Made by a program: the position numbers and the translations under genes. Shown here one piece after another: positions 41,058 through 49,562 of a stretch of DNA of 49,562 nucleotides; positions within the stretch are counted from its first letter, which is position 1; each line of letters starts with the position of its first letter. The stretch lies in the IMG/VR virus record IMGVR_UViG_3300046727_000323, positions 1 to 49,562 of that record; one strand, 5' to 3'. A model generated the notes under the pieces. That model made no database searches. It had not been told where the DNA came from and worked only from the letters and a program-made list of their open reading frames with translations. This DNA comes from a virus.

Positions 41058-42673
41058 CGACGATCGACCTGGGCGACAAGGCCGTGCTGCAGTTCGAGCG
41101 CCTGTGCCCGCAGACGCTCGGCAACCCCTACATGGGGCCGCTGTCGCTGCCGCACCCAAAGCAACGGAAGCTGCTGGGCGCGCACATCGGCTGCGAGAAG
41201 CCCGTGTTCGAGATCCTGTTCGGCGGCGCGGCCGGTGGCGGCAAAAGCTACGGACTGCTGATCGCCGCGGCGCAGTACGCGTGGCACTACCCGCAGTTCC
41301 GCGCCGTGCTGCTGCGCCGCTCGCGCACTGAGGCGAAGCTGCCCGGCAACCTGATCGACAAGGCGAAGCGTCTATGGCTCCCCGCCGGCGTGAAGTGGCT
41401 CGGCGACGACAGCGCCTTCGAGTTCCCGAGCGGCGCGCGCGTCGTGATGGGATACCACGACGGCACGACGCGCGACGACCTGCAGTTCTACGGCAGCGAC
41501 TGGCACCTGATCGGCTTCGACGAGCTGACGCACTGGCCGCTGGAGTCGACCTACGAGCTGCTGCGCAGCCGCTGCAGGAAGAACATCGACGACCCGATCC
41601 CGCTGCGCATGATCGCGACGAGCAACCCGGGTGGCCCGGGGCACGACTGGGTGAAGCGCCGCTTCATGGGCGGCGTCGACCCTGCGACGCAGCAGGTCGT
41701 CGCCGCGGTCGGCAGCTACATCCCGTCGCGCATCGACGACAACCCGTCGCTCGACCGCGAGCCCTACAAAGAGACGCTGCGCGACATGCATCCGACGCGC
41801 CGCCGGCAACTGCTCGACGGCGACTGGTCGGCGCGCGACCCGGGCGACTACTTCCGCGTCGAGTGGTTCGGGCCGATGCTCGACCCAGCCGAGGTCGTGC
41901 TGCCGACGTCGGAGACGGTCCGCGTGCGCTGGTGGGACCTCGCCGCCAGCGAGAAGCAGGACGCGGCGCGCACCGCCGGCGTGTTGATGGCCCGCGTGCG
42001 CGCGGGCTGTCGCTTCGTCGAGCACGCGACGGCGTTCAAGGCGACGCCCGGCAAGCGCGACGACAAGATCGTGCAGCAGGCGCACATCGACGGCCGGCAC
42101 GTCGTCGTCGGCATCGAGATCGAGGGCGGCTCAGGTGGCATCGCGCAGTTCGACGCGCTGCAGACGCGCCTGAAGGCCGAGGGCTTCCGCGTCGTCGGCG
42201 CCCGGCCGCAGGAAGCGCGGCAGCTCACCTGGAAAGAGAACAGCGCCATGGCGCGGAACTCGGTAGGGCTCGACGCCAAGCAGCGCCGCGCTGACCCGGT
42301 GGCGTCGTGCCTGGAGCGCGGCTACCAGCGGCGGGGCGAGTGCTCGAACACCGGCGGCAAGTGGTGGGGCGCCGACAAAGATCTGCCGCCGCTGACGCAG
42401 CGGGACGGCCTGCGCCTGTTCGCCGGGCCGTGGACGCAGGGTTACGTCGACGAGCTGGAAGGCTTCCCCGAGGCCGCGCTGTGCGATCAGGTCGACGCAA
42501 CCAGCGGGGCCTGGGCTTGGCTTGAGGCGCACGCTTTCGGGCGCAGGGAGCCCCCTGCGCCCGCCCAGGCGCGGCAGAAGCCGGACGGCCCGGACACGCA
42601 CCCGGATGACCGGCCGGCCGGGGGCGACGCCATGGCTGGGGACCGGGACGCGGCGGGCCGCTGGCGGCCGTAG
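41054..42673 (+). CDS. terL: Terminase large subunit
   Basis: 539 residues from GTG 41054 (GTGA overlap). ATPase: Walker A FGGAAGGGKS (56-65), Walker B LIGFDELTHW (Asp/Glu near 156), coupling motif MIATSNPGG near 193. Nuclease: RWWDLAAS with Asp near 295, then GIEIEGGSGG near 357, and a final Asp after AKQRRADPVAS near 415. It translocates DNA into the head through the portal and cuts it. The C-terminal 45 residues are Pro/Asp-rich. In this window its portal gene lies about 40 kb away unless the genome is circular. Confidence 0.92.
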   Translation: MTTIDLGDKAVLQFERLCPQTLGNPYMGPLSLPHPKQRKLLGAHIGCEKPVFEILFGGAAGGGKSYGLLIAAAQYAWHYPQFRAVLLRRSRTEAKLPGNLIDKAKRLWLPAGVKWLGDDSAFEFPSGARVVMGYHDGTTRDDLQFYGSDWHLIGFDELTHWPLESTYELLRSRCRKNIDDPIPLRMIATSNPGGPGHDWVKRRFMGGVDPATQQVVAAVGSYIPSRIDDNPSLDREPYKETLRDMHPTRRRQLLDGDWSARDPGDYFRVEWFGPMLDPAEVVLPTSETVRVRWWDLAASEKQDAARTAGVLMARVRAGCRFVEHATAFKATPGKRDDKIVQQAHIDGRHVVVGIEIEGGSGGIAQFDALQTRLKAEGFRVVGARPQEARQLTWKENSAMARNSVGLDAKQRRADPVASCLERGYQRRGECSNTGGKWWGADKDLPPLTQRDGLRLFAGPWTQGYVDELEGFPEAALCDQVDATSGAWAWLEAHAFGRREPPAPAQARQKPDGPDTHPDDRPAGGDAMAGDRDAAGRWRP

Positions 42674-42691
42674 GAAAATGTTTGAAAATGT

Positions 42692-42720
42692 TTGACAATC
42701 TGCGACCCGGATGGTCTACT
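42692..42720 (+). promoter_or_regulatory. Sigma70-type promoter with leaderless start
   Basis: A perfect -35 TTGACA (42692-42697), a 17-base spacer and TCTACT (42715-42720, four of six -10 bases). Transcription would start about seven bases on, at or next to ATG 42728. Two copies of ATGTTTGA (42678-42685 and 42688-42695) overlap or abut the -35; the same octamer occurs in two other intergenic regions. It separates the terminase from the next gene set. Confidence 0.55.
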
Positions 42721-42727
42721 TCACGGC

Positions 42728-43429
42728 ATGAGCATCTTCACTTACCTCGACGTGGCCACTTCCGACAACCCGACAACGGTCGTCACTCCCCACGCCGTCA
42801 ATCACCGCGAAGGCTGCACCGCGGGGAAGACTGGCTGGCCGGATACCTCAATGACGGAGTTGACGCCGTCCTGCGTTGCCGCCGGCTGCACGGTCGGCTA
42901 CATCCACGAATCGCACCGCGGACTTGTCGTCTCGCTGCGCGAGCGGAACGGCTACGACGACTCGGACTTCTTCGCCGTCGTCCTCGACCGCTCGACGGGC
43001 TTCACCACGGAAGTGTTCTACGCGACAACGCGCGGCTGGACCTACTTCAACAACGCCGTCGTCGACCTGCCGGACGACGAACGCAAGGCCCTCGACGCCC
43101 GCGTCTGGGCACGCAGCGTTGAACGCCAGGAAGACCGCGCGAAGCGCGAAGCCGAGTTCGAGCTGAAGGTCCCGAAGATCGGTCGCGTTGTCCGAGTTGT
43201 GAAGGGCCGCAAGGTTCCGATCGGCGTCGAAGGCAAGGTCGTCTGGTTCGGCCGCTCGTCCTACGCCCGGCAGCAGGAGGCGTTAGCCTTCGATCTCCGC
43301 GTCGAGTCCGAGCGGCTTCTCGACAATGCGGTCAACTACCGCGTCGGCCTTCGCCTCGCTGACGGATCCCGCGTCTTCACTGCAGCTTCCAACGTCGTCG
43401 TTCTGCCAGAGTCCCTGGCGTTCCGCTAG
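42728..43429 (+). CDS. Unknown protein with SH3/KOW-like C-terminal barrel
   Basis: 233 residues from ATG 42728. The N-terminal half has CVAAGCTVGYIHESHRGL and YDDSDFFAVVLDRSTGFTTE. The C-terminal part (IGRVVRVVKGRKVPIGVEGK, then VVWFGRS and GLRLADGSRVFTAASNVVVL) is the strand pattern of SH3/KOW-type barrels. A charged helical linker (ERQEDRAKREAEFELK) joins them. It is probably the first gene of a transcript from the promoter at 42692. Function unknown. Confidence 0.65.
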   Translation: MSIFTYLDVATSDNPTTVVTPHAVNHREGCTAGKTGWPDTSMTELTPSCVAAGCTVGYIHESHRGLVVSLRERNGYDDSDFFAVVLDRSTGFTTEVFYATTRGWTYFNNAVVDLPDDERKALDARVWARSVERQEDRAKREAEFELKVPKIGRVVRVVKGRKVPIGVEGKVVWFGRSSYARQQEALAFDLRVESERLLDNAVNYRVGLRLADGSRVFTAASNVVVLPESLAFR

Positions 43430-43436
43430 GGCGCCG

Positions 43437-43715
43437 ATGAGAAGCACTGCAGCAACGGTCCGCAGGAAGGCCGGGTGGCGGGCCGTGCGCGTCCTGGTGG
43501 ACGCCGAGCCCGACGACTCGAAGCAGTTCCTCGTCTGCCAGGGGCTCGACAAGCCGGTTATACGCAACCGGAAGCCGGTGCACTGGCGGCTCGTCGCCCG
43601 GGCGAAGTCTTGGAAAATCGCCATGCTGTGCCTGCACGTCCTGCGCCGGAAGGGCGGCGGGGCGATCGTTCTGCGGGACTCGCCGTTCCTGGAGTTCGTG
43701 AAGGAGTCAACGTGA
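43437..43715 (+). CDS. Small basic protein
   Basis: 92 residues from ATG 43437. Arg/Lys-rich N-terminus (STAATVRRKAGWRAVRVLVD), central HWRLVARAKSWKIAMLCLHV, C-terminus GGAIVLRDSPFLEFVKEST. It overlaps the next start by GTGA. No family recognised; the charge suggests nucleic-acid contact. Confidence 0.6.
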   Translation: MRSTAATVRRKAGWRAVRVLVDAEPDDSKQFLVCQGLDKPVIRNRKPVHWRLVARAKSWKIAMLCLHVLRRKGGGAIVLRDSPFLEFVKEST

Positions 43716-44050
43716 CTTCCGAAGAAACAGCGCGTGAGATGCATGCGCTCAGGGCTGCGCAGATCGCGTTCATCGAATGCCTGCAGGAACTCAGTCGCTG
43801 GCCAGATATCCCCGGCATCCAGCTTGGTGTCGTGCTGACGGATCCGAAAACGATGGCCACGCGACCGCTGGTGGTGCGCCCGGCACAGTTTATCGGCGTC
43901 ATGGAAGTGATTCTTGCCCACGCGAAGACGATGCTCCCGCACGGGCAGGCGATCATCGAGCAGCGCGACAGGTTGAAGCGGATACTCTGCGAAATCGACC
44001 AGTGCTGCCTGATGCACGACGCCGAGATCCAGAAGGAATTGGCCAAGTGA
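43712..44050 (+). CDS. Small helical protein
   Basis: 112 residues from GTG 43712 (GTGA overlap). Helices EMHALRAAQIAFIECLQELS and FIGVMEVILAHAKTMLPHG flank a short beta segment. Two adjacent cysteines (EIDQCCLMHD) lie near the C-terminus. Unknown function; coupled to both neighbours. Confidence 0.6.
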   Translation: MTSEETAREMHALRAAQIAFIECLQELSRWPDIPGIQLGVVLTDPKTMATRPLVVRPAQFIGVMEVILAHAKTMLPHGQAIIEQRDRLKRILCEIDQCCLMHDAEIQKELAK

Positions 44051-44445
44051 GATACTCCGATCCGCGCGCCGAGATTCGAGAACTGCGCGAGCACGTCGAG
44101 CGCCTGCAGCAGCGGCTCGCCGCGGCGCGCGAGCGCTACATCCTTGAGTCCGAGGACCTGCGACAGCGGTACGAGGCGCTCGTAGATCACTGCACCGCGA
44201 TCGCCGCGACTCAACCTCCGGCCGTGATTACCCTCGCGATCAACGACGAGTGGAACAACGGCCCCGCCAAGGGCGGCGACAGCCCCTACAGCATTCCCTG
44301 GGCGACGCCCTCAACCTTTCGACACGACTTCGGGTATCGTCCGCGAGGTACGCCGCTACCTGAGGAACGGCTCATCGACCAGCGACGGGAGGCGGTCCAG
44401 CTTGCCTATGCCGAGCGGTTGGCAAAGAGGAAGTTACAGAGCTAG
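44047..44445 (+). CDS. Small protein with N-terminal coiled coil
   Basis: 132 residues from GTG 44047 (GTGA overlap). Residues 8-50 form a coiled coil (IRELREHVERLQQRLAAARE). The middle has VITLAINDEWNNGPAKGGDS, and the C-terminus is a basic helix (REAVQLAYAERLAKRKL). Family not recognised. Confidence 0.6.
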   Translation: MRYSDPRAEIRELREHVERLQQRLAAARERYILESEDLRQRYEALVDHCTAIAATQPPAVITLAINDEWNNGPAKGGDSPYSIPWATPSTFRHDFGYRPRGTPLPEERLIDQRREAVQLAYAERLAKRKLQS

Positions 44446-44456
44446 CATGCTGCGCC

Positions 44457-46346
44457 ATGCGAAACCGTCGCGCCGCGTTCTTCCTGCTGCTCTACGACTG
44501 CTGGTTGCCGCTTGCCGTCGCGCTGCTCGGCATCGTCTGCACGGCGGTCGCTGCCTCAGCGCAGACGATCGCCGCCGCGAATTACTCTGGCGCGGCGTTC
44601 GACGGCTGGCGGCGGACGACGATTGACGTCGAGCCGCCCGCTCCGAAGGGCACGGCATCGGACGGCAGCACATGGGTCGTCGGGCACGCCTTCGGCGTCG
44701 GCCTGCACGTCCTCGACGTGCACCTGCACTTGGACCCGAACACCGCACGATCGGCGACGCTCGCGCCGCTGGCCTCGACGCCGTGGACGCTCGCGCCGCT
44801 GCCGGCCGACCCGCTCGCGTTCTTCGGCGGCGTGCCGGTCGTCAACGGCACGGTCTTGCAACTGCTCACCGTGGAAGCCGACGGCGCGGCCTACGCGGCG
44901 CACTTCCGCTCGCGCATCGGGCCGATGCTCGTCGCCGAGCTGTGGGCGCAGTGGTATCCGGATCAGCCCGGCTGGTGCAGCGGCGAGGTCATCGTCACCG
45001 CGAGCAACCCGTCGGTGCCCGATGTCGTCGCGACCGTGCCGGCCGGCGTCGCGCTGACGTGGGGCACCGCGTCGGTCGTGGTCGCAGGCACGTCGGGCAA
45101 CGTTCTTGTCGCCGCGGGCGAGCAGCTCGGCGACGGCCAGTCTCGCAGCATGCCCTTGACGATCGTCTGGCCAGCGCGTTTGCATGCCGCGACGGAGTGG
45201 ACGTCGGCGGGCGCGGCAGTCGCGCAGGCCATCGCCGTGCAAGGGTGCGCGAACGTCTGGCCGCTCGGCAACCCCACTTCGGGGACGCCTGCGCTCACCT
45301 GGACGCGCTCGAACTTCGGCTCGGCGTTCGGGCAGCTCCATGCCTGGACGTCGGGACCGCTCGGCGTGAACGCTTCGAGCAACGACACCGGCGCGCAGGA
45401 GGACGAAGTCTTCGTCGGCGCCGAGTGCGCCGCCGGCGTTCCCGGTGCCGCGACGGTCCGCTACCTGACCGCGCTGCGGCAGAGCGCGCGGCCGTGCCAT
45501 CACCTCGAAGCGAACGGCGGCCAGCTGATCCTCGCGAACCACCCGAACCTCGTCTTCTGGGACGGGCGCCCGCACTGGTCGCTGTCCGTCTCGCCGGACC
45601 AGCTCGGCAAGTCGCGCGGGCTCACGACGCTCGACACGCACGGCTGGTGGGGTCCGGACGTCGAACACGCCTTCAACGACACGCTGACCGTCTCCGCGCG
45701 GCTCACCGGCAGCGATGCGTTGCAGTTCGACCTTGAATGCATCGCGCGCGTCTACCTGTTGCAGTGGACCGTGAAGCCGGGCCTCTCGACGTCGCAAGTC
45801 TACGCTGGCCGCGCGATCGGTTGGGAAGCCTTGCTCGTCTGCGACTGCTGGTGGACACTGCGCGACCGTGTGCTTGCTGCGCAAGTTCGGGACAGGTGGC
45901 TCGCTCGGCTTGACGCCATCCTGCTGCCGCAGTTGTCGAGCAAGGCGAACGACATCTGGGACGTGCGACTCGACGACCCGCGACTCGGCACCGGCGCGTG
46001 GTGGATCCCGTGGCAGGCGTCTGTCGGCGCCTACGGCATGGACCTTGGCGGCCGGACTTTTGGTCGTGCTGATGCTCGCGCGCTTGCACTACGCGCTGCG
46101 CGCCGCGTCGTCTCGGATGCGTGGATCTTGAACGGCACGCGCTGGACTTCGCGCGCGCAGGAGTCGGTCGACGGGACGCGCGGCACAGCCGACGAGTCGT
46201 TCAACTTGTTCGGCATGCCAATGGCGCCGGCAACAGTGCTGCTGTCGGACCCGACGGATGCGAAGGCGTTGGCGATCTGGCGGCAGCTCCAGGTCGATGC
46301 ATCCGGTGGCTGCAAATGGTTCCCGCCGGAGCTGGTGCTGCGGTAA
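44457..46346 (+). CDS. Large protein with signal peptide and helical toroid-like C-terminal half
   Basis: 629 residues from ATG 44457. The N-terminus is a signal peptide or anchor: basic RNRR, a hydrophobic core AFFLLLYDCWLPLAVALLGI, and an Ala-rich end AASAQ near residue 36. Residues 40-350 are beta-rich (TWVVGHAFGVGLHVLDVHLH). Residues 390-629 are helix pairs with many Trp and His (LDTHGWWGPDVEHAFND; AIGWEALLVCDCWWTLRD; GAWWIPWQASVGAYGMDLG), which resembles the alpha/alpha toroids of glycan lyases and hydrolases. A secretion signal is unusual in a phage virion protein. Enzyme function is not proven. Confidence 0.6.
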   Translation: MRNRRAAFFLLLYDCWLPLAVALLGIVCTAVAASAQTIAAANYSGAAFDGWRRTTIDVEPPAPKGTASDGSTWVVGHAFGVGLHVLDVHLHLDPNTARSATLAPLASTPWTLAPLPADPLAFFGGVPVVNGTVLQLLTVEADGAAYAAHFRSRIGPMLVAELWAQWYPDQPGWCSGEVIVTASNPSVPDVVATVPAGVALTWGTASVVVAGTSGNVLVAAGEQLGDGQSRSMPLTIVWPARLHAATEWTSAGAAVAQAIAVQGCANVWPLGNPTSGTPALTWTRSNFGSAFGQLHAWTSGPLGVNASSNDTGAQEDEVFVGAECAAGVPGAATVRYLTALRQSARPCHHLEANGGQLILANHPNLVFWDGRPHWSLSVSPDQLGKSRGLTTLDTHGWWGPDVEHAFNDTLTVSARLTGSDALQFDLECIARVYLLQWTVKPGLSTSQVYAGRAIGWEALLVCDCWWTLRDRVLAAQVRDRWLARLDAILLPQLSSKANDIWDVRLDDPRLGTGAWWIPWQASVGAYGMDLGGRTFGRADARALALRAARRVVSDAWILNGTRWTSRAQESVDGTRGTADESFNLFGMPMAPATVLLSDPTDAKALAIWRQLQVDASGGCKWFPPELVLR

Positions 46347-46395
46347 CGCCGTAGATACTTGTGCCAACAAGCATCCGCCGGTAGCGTTCCCGGCC

Positions 46396-46836
46396 ATGCT
46401 CGGCGAAGATCTCATGCCGAAGTTGGGCGCGCACGGCGTCGCGAAGCTGCGCGCGCTGTTGTTCCTGCACCCGGCCTCGCCGACTCCGATGCCTGACCCG
46501 CCGCCGTCGATGGCGGCAGGACGTCCGGACACGCTGACCGCTGAAGAGCTGAAGGGGCTGCTGTGGATCTACAGCGCGGTGCTGCAAGACGCCGAGACGA
46601 CCGCGCGCCTGCGCCACGGCGTCGAGGTCGAGAAGTCGCTGCTCCGGAAGCGCAAGCAGTCGTTCGAGAAGGCGCAGCGGAAGCATCACGAGGAACTAGG
46701 CTGCGGCGAAGTCGTCTCGCGCAGCTACCACCAGGAACTGATCGCCGAGGAGCTGCGGGAGAAGGACGCGCTGCAGCGCGAGGTCCACAAGCTCACGGCG
46801 CAGTTGCATGAACTCACCGAGGGAGCGAAGAAGTAA
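46396..46836 (+). CDS. Coiled-coil protein upstream of the spike
   Basis: 146 residues from ATG 46396; ATG 46414 is an alternative. After a Pro-rich segment, residues 60-146 form a long charged coiled coil (KSLLRKRKQSFEKAQRKHHE; ELREKDALQREVHKLTAQLH). It ends one base before the spike ATG. It could be a spike chaperone or connector, judged only by position. The 49-bp gap before it has no clear promoter. Confidence 0.6.
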   Translation: MLGEDLMPKLGAHGVAKLRALLFLHPASPTPMPDPPPSMAAGRPDTLTAEELKGLLWIYSAVLQDAETTARLRHGVEVEKSLLRKRKQSFEKAQRKHHEELGCGEVVSRSYHQELIAEELREKDALQREVHKLTAQLHELTEGAKK

Positions 46837-49562
46837 ATGGCCGTCTCCGCACCGTTCGCTGTCTCCGGTAGTGGGTTCACCGAGATTCACCTGCTGCGCG
46901 GTGGCGCGACGGACTGGGATGCTAGATGCTCGGACGACGCGGCGGGCGCGACCGGCTTCACGTCGCTCGGCACGATCACCGGCAGCCAGGACTTCGCGCG
47001 CTTCAACTTCACCAACGACAGCACGCACGCGCGCTACTTCTGGGTGAAGGACCACAACGACTCGATCTGGGTGCCGGTCGTGCGGCCCGGCTACGCTGCG
47101 GCGGCTCGCTTCACCGACCTCAGCGGCTGGCGCGTGCCGGTCCTGCAGAGCACGTCGCACAAGTCGATCTGGGTCAGCTCGACCGCGACGAATGCCGGCA
47201 CCGGGTTGACGCTAGCGTCGCCGAAGCTCCAGTGGGACAGCAACGCGAACCCGGGGACGAACACGCTGTTCCAGTCGGGCGACGTCCTGCTGGGGAAGTG
47301 CGGCGACACCTTCAACACGCGGCAGTTCGACTGGCACCCGAACGGCGCCGGCGCGATCAATGCCGACGAGTCGAACCTCACCTGCTACGGCGACTTCACG
47401 CTCGGCCGCCCGAAGTGCACCGCGGCTTCCGACAGCAATATCCCGTTCAACCTGGGCAACACGGACAACCGTCCGCGGATCATGCTCCAGCACTGGGACG
47501 TGACGCAGAGCATCACCGCGCGCCGCAACTACTTCTTCAACAACAACACGACCGGGCAGATGCACTGCGTCGCTTTCCAGGCGGCCTACAGCTCTGGCAC
47601 CGGCGGCGGCATCGACTGGATCTTCGAGGGCCTGCACCTCCGCTATGGCTCGTTCGGCCTGATCTGCACGGGCAACAACGGCGCTAGCAACGAGCAGGCT
47701 CGCTTGACTGGCGTCACGCTGCATCGGTGCTGGATCGGCGACAGCTACGACTACGGGATCAGCGGTGCGAACGGTAACGCCGGCCCGCAGAACCCATCGG
47801 GCCTGCTGCTGCACGCCATCGACAACCTGTCGATCACCGAGTGCTGGTTCCCGCGCAACGGCTTCAGCAGCGCCGCCGACACGATCTCGACGAACAGCGG
47901 CGGCACCGTCACCTACGGCGCATCGCAGCTCACCGACACCGCCGCGGCGTTCGTCATCGGCCCGTCGATCACCGTCACCTCGGGCACTACCACGTCGGTC
48001 AACGTGGCCGCCAACACGCTGCCCGGCGTGAACACGATGTTGCAAGGGACGATCACCTTCACGAGCGGCGTGAACAACGGCCTGTCGAAGCGGATCACCG
48101 CGAACACCGCGAGCAGCATCACATGGTCCGGCGCGATCGGCACCGCGATCAACGGCGACACCTTCATCTGCAACCTCAGCCCGGCCGGCCGCATGGTCGA
48201 CGTCGGTGGGCTGCAGCGACTCGTGTCGAGCTGCGACCTGACGCACCTGAACCTCATCGAGGGCTGGGCCAACGGCGACTATGGCGCGCAGCCGTCGAAT
48301 GGGACGCTCTACCGCGTTTGCTGGTCCACGCCGTCGATCTTCCGGCACTGCCTCTACGGGCAGCGAAGCTGCACGAACGTCACCATTGACAACTGCTACT
48401 TCAGCGAAGCCGACTGCATGATGCGGTCGGGCGGGACGATCCAGAACTGCGTGTTCGCCATGATGTCGATCGGCATCTCGATGGAGGGCGTGCAGCGCGA
48501 CGCGGTCACGAACGCGGTGCTGTCGACGCAGGCGATGACCGTCCAGGACAACGCCTTCGACGGCTTCCGCGAGATCATTGACCGCTTCAGCGGCGGCCAG
48601 CTCGGCTATTTCAGTTGGGACAGCAACGACGGCCAGGGCGGCGGCCACAACAACGGCTTCTTCACCTACCAGCGCAACCTGATCTACAGCGACGCGATCA
48701 GCTCCGAGCCGATGTCGGGCTTCGCCGGCGGGCAGGTGCAGTTGCGGCTGACGAACACCTTCACGGCCGCCGGCGCGACGATCGTCGACAACTACGTCCA
48801 GCACACGAACGGCTTCATGGCCTTCGACCGGCCGGCGAGCTACACGGGCCTCATCACGTTCCGGCGCAACGTGCTCAACCTGTTCTCGACTGGGCACGGT
48901 GCCTACGCGATCCAGACGCGCAACGGCGAGGACTGGGTGCCGGGCGCGGGGCAGAGCGTCGGCGCGAACAACGTCTTCGGCGCGAACGGCGACGGGCACA
49001 ACTTCCGCTACAACAACGCGGATCAGACGAACGCCGCGTGGAACACGAAGTCGGGCGACAGCGGCTCGACCTACCCCGGTAGCCCGCTCGCGCCGACGGC
49101 TAAGCGCCGGCTGACCGACTACTGCACCTTCCGTGGCATCAGCGCGACGCGCGCGGCCTACGAGGCGCAGGCCGAGGCGCAGTGGGTCACGAACTGGAAC
49201 CCGATCTGGCAAGCCAAGTACGTGGCCGACTGGATGCGCAACGGCGCGATCAACGCGGTCGCCGCGTTCGCCACCGCGCTCGTGCCGCCGGACGTTCCGA
49301 CGATTGGAGCCACGGCGAACCCAACGAACGCCTCGCTCGACGTCTCCTGGACCGCGGCCACGTCCTACAACGAGACGGGCTTCGACGCGGGGATCAGCAC
49401 GAACGGCGTCACCTTCACGATCGTCAGCAACATCGCCGGCGTCGACGGCACGTCCGCGACGCTGACCGGGCTGAACGCCAACACCGTCTACTACGTCAAG
49501 GTCCGCGGCCACAACGCGGCAGGCAACAGCGACTGGTCTGGCGTCGTCACAGGCCAGACGTC
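46837..49562 (+). CDS. Beta-helix tail spike/depolymerase with fibronectin III domain (3' cut by window edge)
   Basis: At least 908 residues from ATG 46837, with GAGGGAGCGAAG upstream; no stop before the window end. After an N-terminal beta domain (FTEIHLLRGGATDWDARCSD), residues about 100-700 carry right-handed beta-helix rungs: SITARRNYFFNNNTTGQ, LSITECWFPRNGFSSA, CTNVTIDNCYFSEADCM and LITFRRNVLNLFSTG. The last 85 residues are a fibronectin III domain (PDVPTIGATANPTNASLDVS to VYYVKVRGHNAAGNSDWSG). It is a glycan-degrading or binding spike. The missing end may be the SGNH protein at the left window edge. Confidence 0.72.
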   Translation, partial: MAVSAPFAVSGSGFTEIHLLRGGATDWDARCSDDAAGATGFTSLGTITGSQDFARFNFTNDSTHARYFWVKDHNDSIWVPVVRPGYAAAARFTDLSGWRVPVLQSTSHKSIWVSSTATNAGTGLTLASPKLQWDSNANPGTNTLFQSGDVLLGKCGDTFNTRQFDWHPNGAGAINADESNLTCYGDFTLGRPKCTAASDSNIPFNLGNTDNRPRIMLQHWDVTQSITARRNYFFNNNTTGQMHCVAFQAAYSSGTGGGIDWIFEGLHLRYGSFGLICTGNNGASNEQARLTGVTLHRCWIGDSYDYGISGANGNAGPQNPSGLLLHAIDNLSITECWFPRNGFSSAADTISTNSGGTVTYGASQLTDTAAAFVIGPSITVTSGTTTSVNVAANTLPGVNTMLQGTITFTSGVNNGLSKRITANTASSITWSGAIGTAINGDTFICNLSPAGRMVDVGGLQRLVSSCDLTHLNLIEGWANGDYGAQPSNGTLYRVCWSTPSIFRHCLYGQRSCTNVTIDNCYFSEADCMMRSGGTIQNCVFAMMSIGISMEGVQRDAVTNAVLSTQAMTVQDNAFDGFREIIDRFSGGQLGYFSWDSNDGQGGGHNNGFFTYQRNLIYSDAISSEPMSGFAGGQVQLRLTNTFTAAGATIVDNYVQHTNGFMAFDRPASYTGLITFRRNVLNLFSTGHGAYAIQTRNGEDWVPGAGQSVGANNVFGANGDGHNFRYNNADQTNAAWNTKSGDSGSTYPGSPLAPTAKRRLTDYCTFRGISATRAAYEAQAEAQWVTNWNPIWQAKYVADWMRNGAINAVAAFATALVPPDVPTIGATANPTNASLDVSWTAATSYNETGFDAGISTNGVTFTIVSNIAGVDGTSATLTGLNANTVYYVKVRGHNAAGNSDWSGVVTGQT

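Noticed and set aside
47212-49512. Long antisense frame (about 766 residues) opposite the right-end spike
   Set aside because: Arg/Val/Asp-rich shadow typical of high-GC DNA; the + strand frame has clear beta-helix and FnIII domains.
1-49562. Diversity-generating retroelement linked to the fibre or spikes
   Set aside because: No reverse transcriptase motif (YxDD context) was found among the recognisable genes, and the fibre repeats differ at all bases, not only adenines.
1-49562. tRNA genes
   Set aside because: No cloverleaf-like sequence was noticed in the few intergenic gaps; a covariance-model scan was not possible, so this is a limited negative.

Overview
This window is a bacteriophage genome segment, very likely most or nearly all of one phage. 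It is GC-rich, almost fully coding, and packed with genes that overlap by 1 to 20 bases (many ATGA/GTGA stop-start couplings). No integrase, transposase, tRNA or host gene was recognised. The head module is Mu-like by family: a DUF935/gp29-type portal, a gpF-type head morphogenesis protein, a protease with a nested scaffold, a decoration protein and a gpT-type capsid. The rest is not Mu: there is no transposase, and replication uses a family A polymerase plus an AEP primase and a RepA-like helicase. Two very small lipoprotein-like peptides point to a Gram-negative, GC-rich host, probably a pseudomonadote; that is inference.

Layout: 1-2087 is the C-terminal part of an SGNH-type tail spike. 2103-8071 is the head module. 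8155-12433 is an unusual insert of virion-associated genes, including a carbohydrate-binding-like protein and a beta-helix glycan depolymerase. 12437-23498 holds neck and tail genes ending in a 1253-residue fibre. 23495-25513 is a run of small membrane and lipoprotein genes (lysis candidate). 25665-26113 is a two-gene accessory unit with an Acb2/Tad1-type nucleotide-sponge candidate. 26130-27429 is a leftward regulatory unit. 27468-27887 is a lone rightward gene. 27884-35817 is the leftward replication and recombination operon: polymerase, DUF3820, SSB, RecB-like nuclease, unknowns and SNF2 helicase. 35925-42673 runs rightward: primase, helicase, RusA resolvase, HTH, ParB-methyltransferase, small-terminase candidate and large terminase. 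42728-49562 holds small unknowns, a signal-peptide protein and a second beta-helix spike that runs off the right edge.

The right edge (beta-helix plus fibronectin III) and the left edge (proline linker plus SGNH) look like two parts of one host-range spike. This suggests a circular or circularly permuted genome cut inside that gene. That order would put the terminase upstream of the portal, as is usual.

The most unexplained DNA is at 34017-34480. It is a strand-asymmetric array with a five-base GCCNN rhythm, punctuated by seven copies of a GTTCCRAGCCTCG header, lying inside the leftward replication operon. A second cis element is a cluster of ten GAACCA repeats at 37982-38263, directly downstream of the replicative helicase gene. 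Both are candidates for replication or recombination sites.
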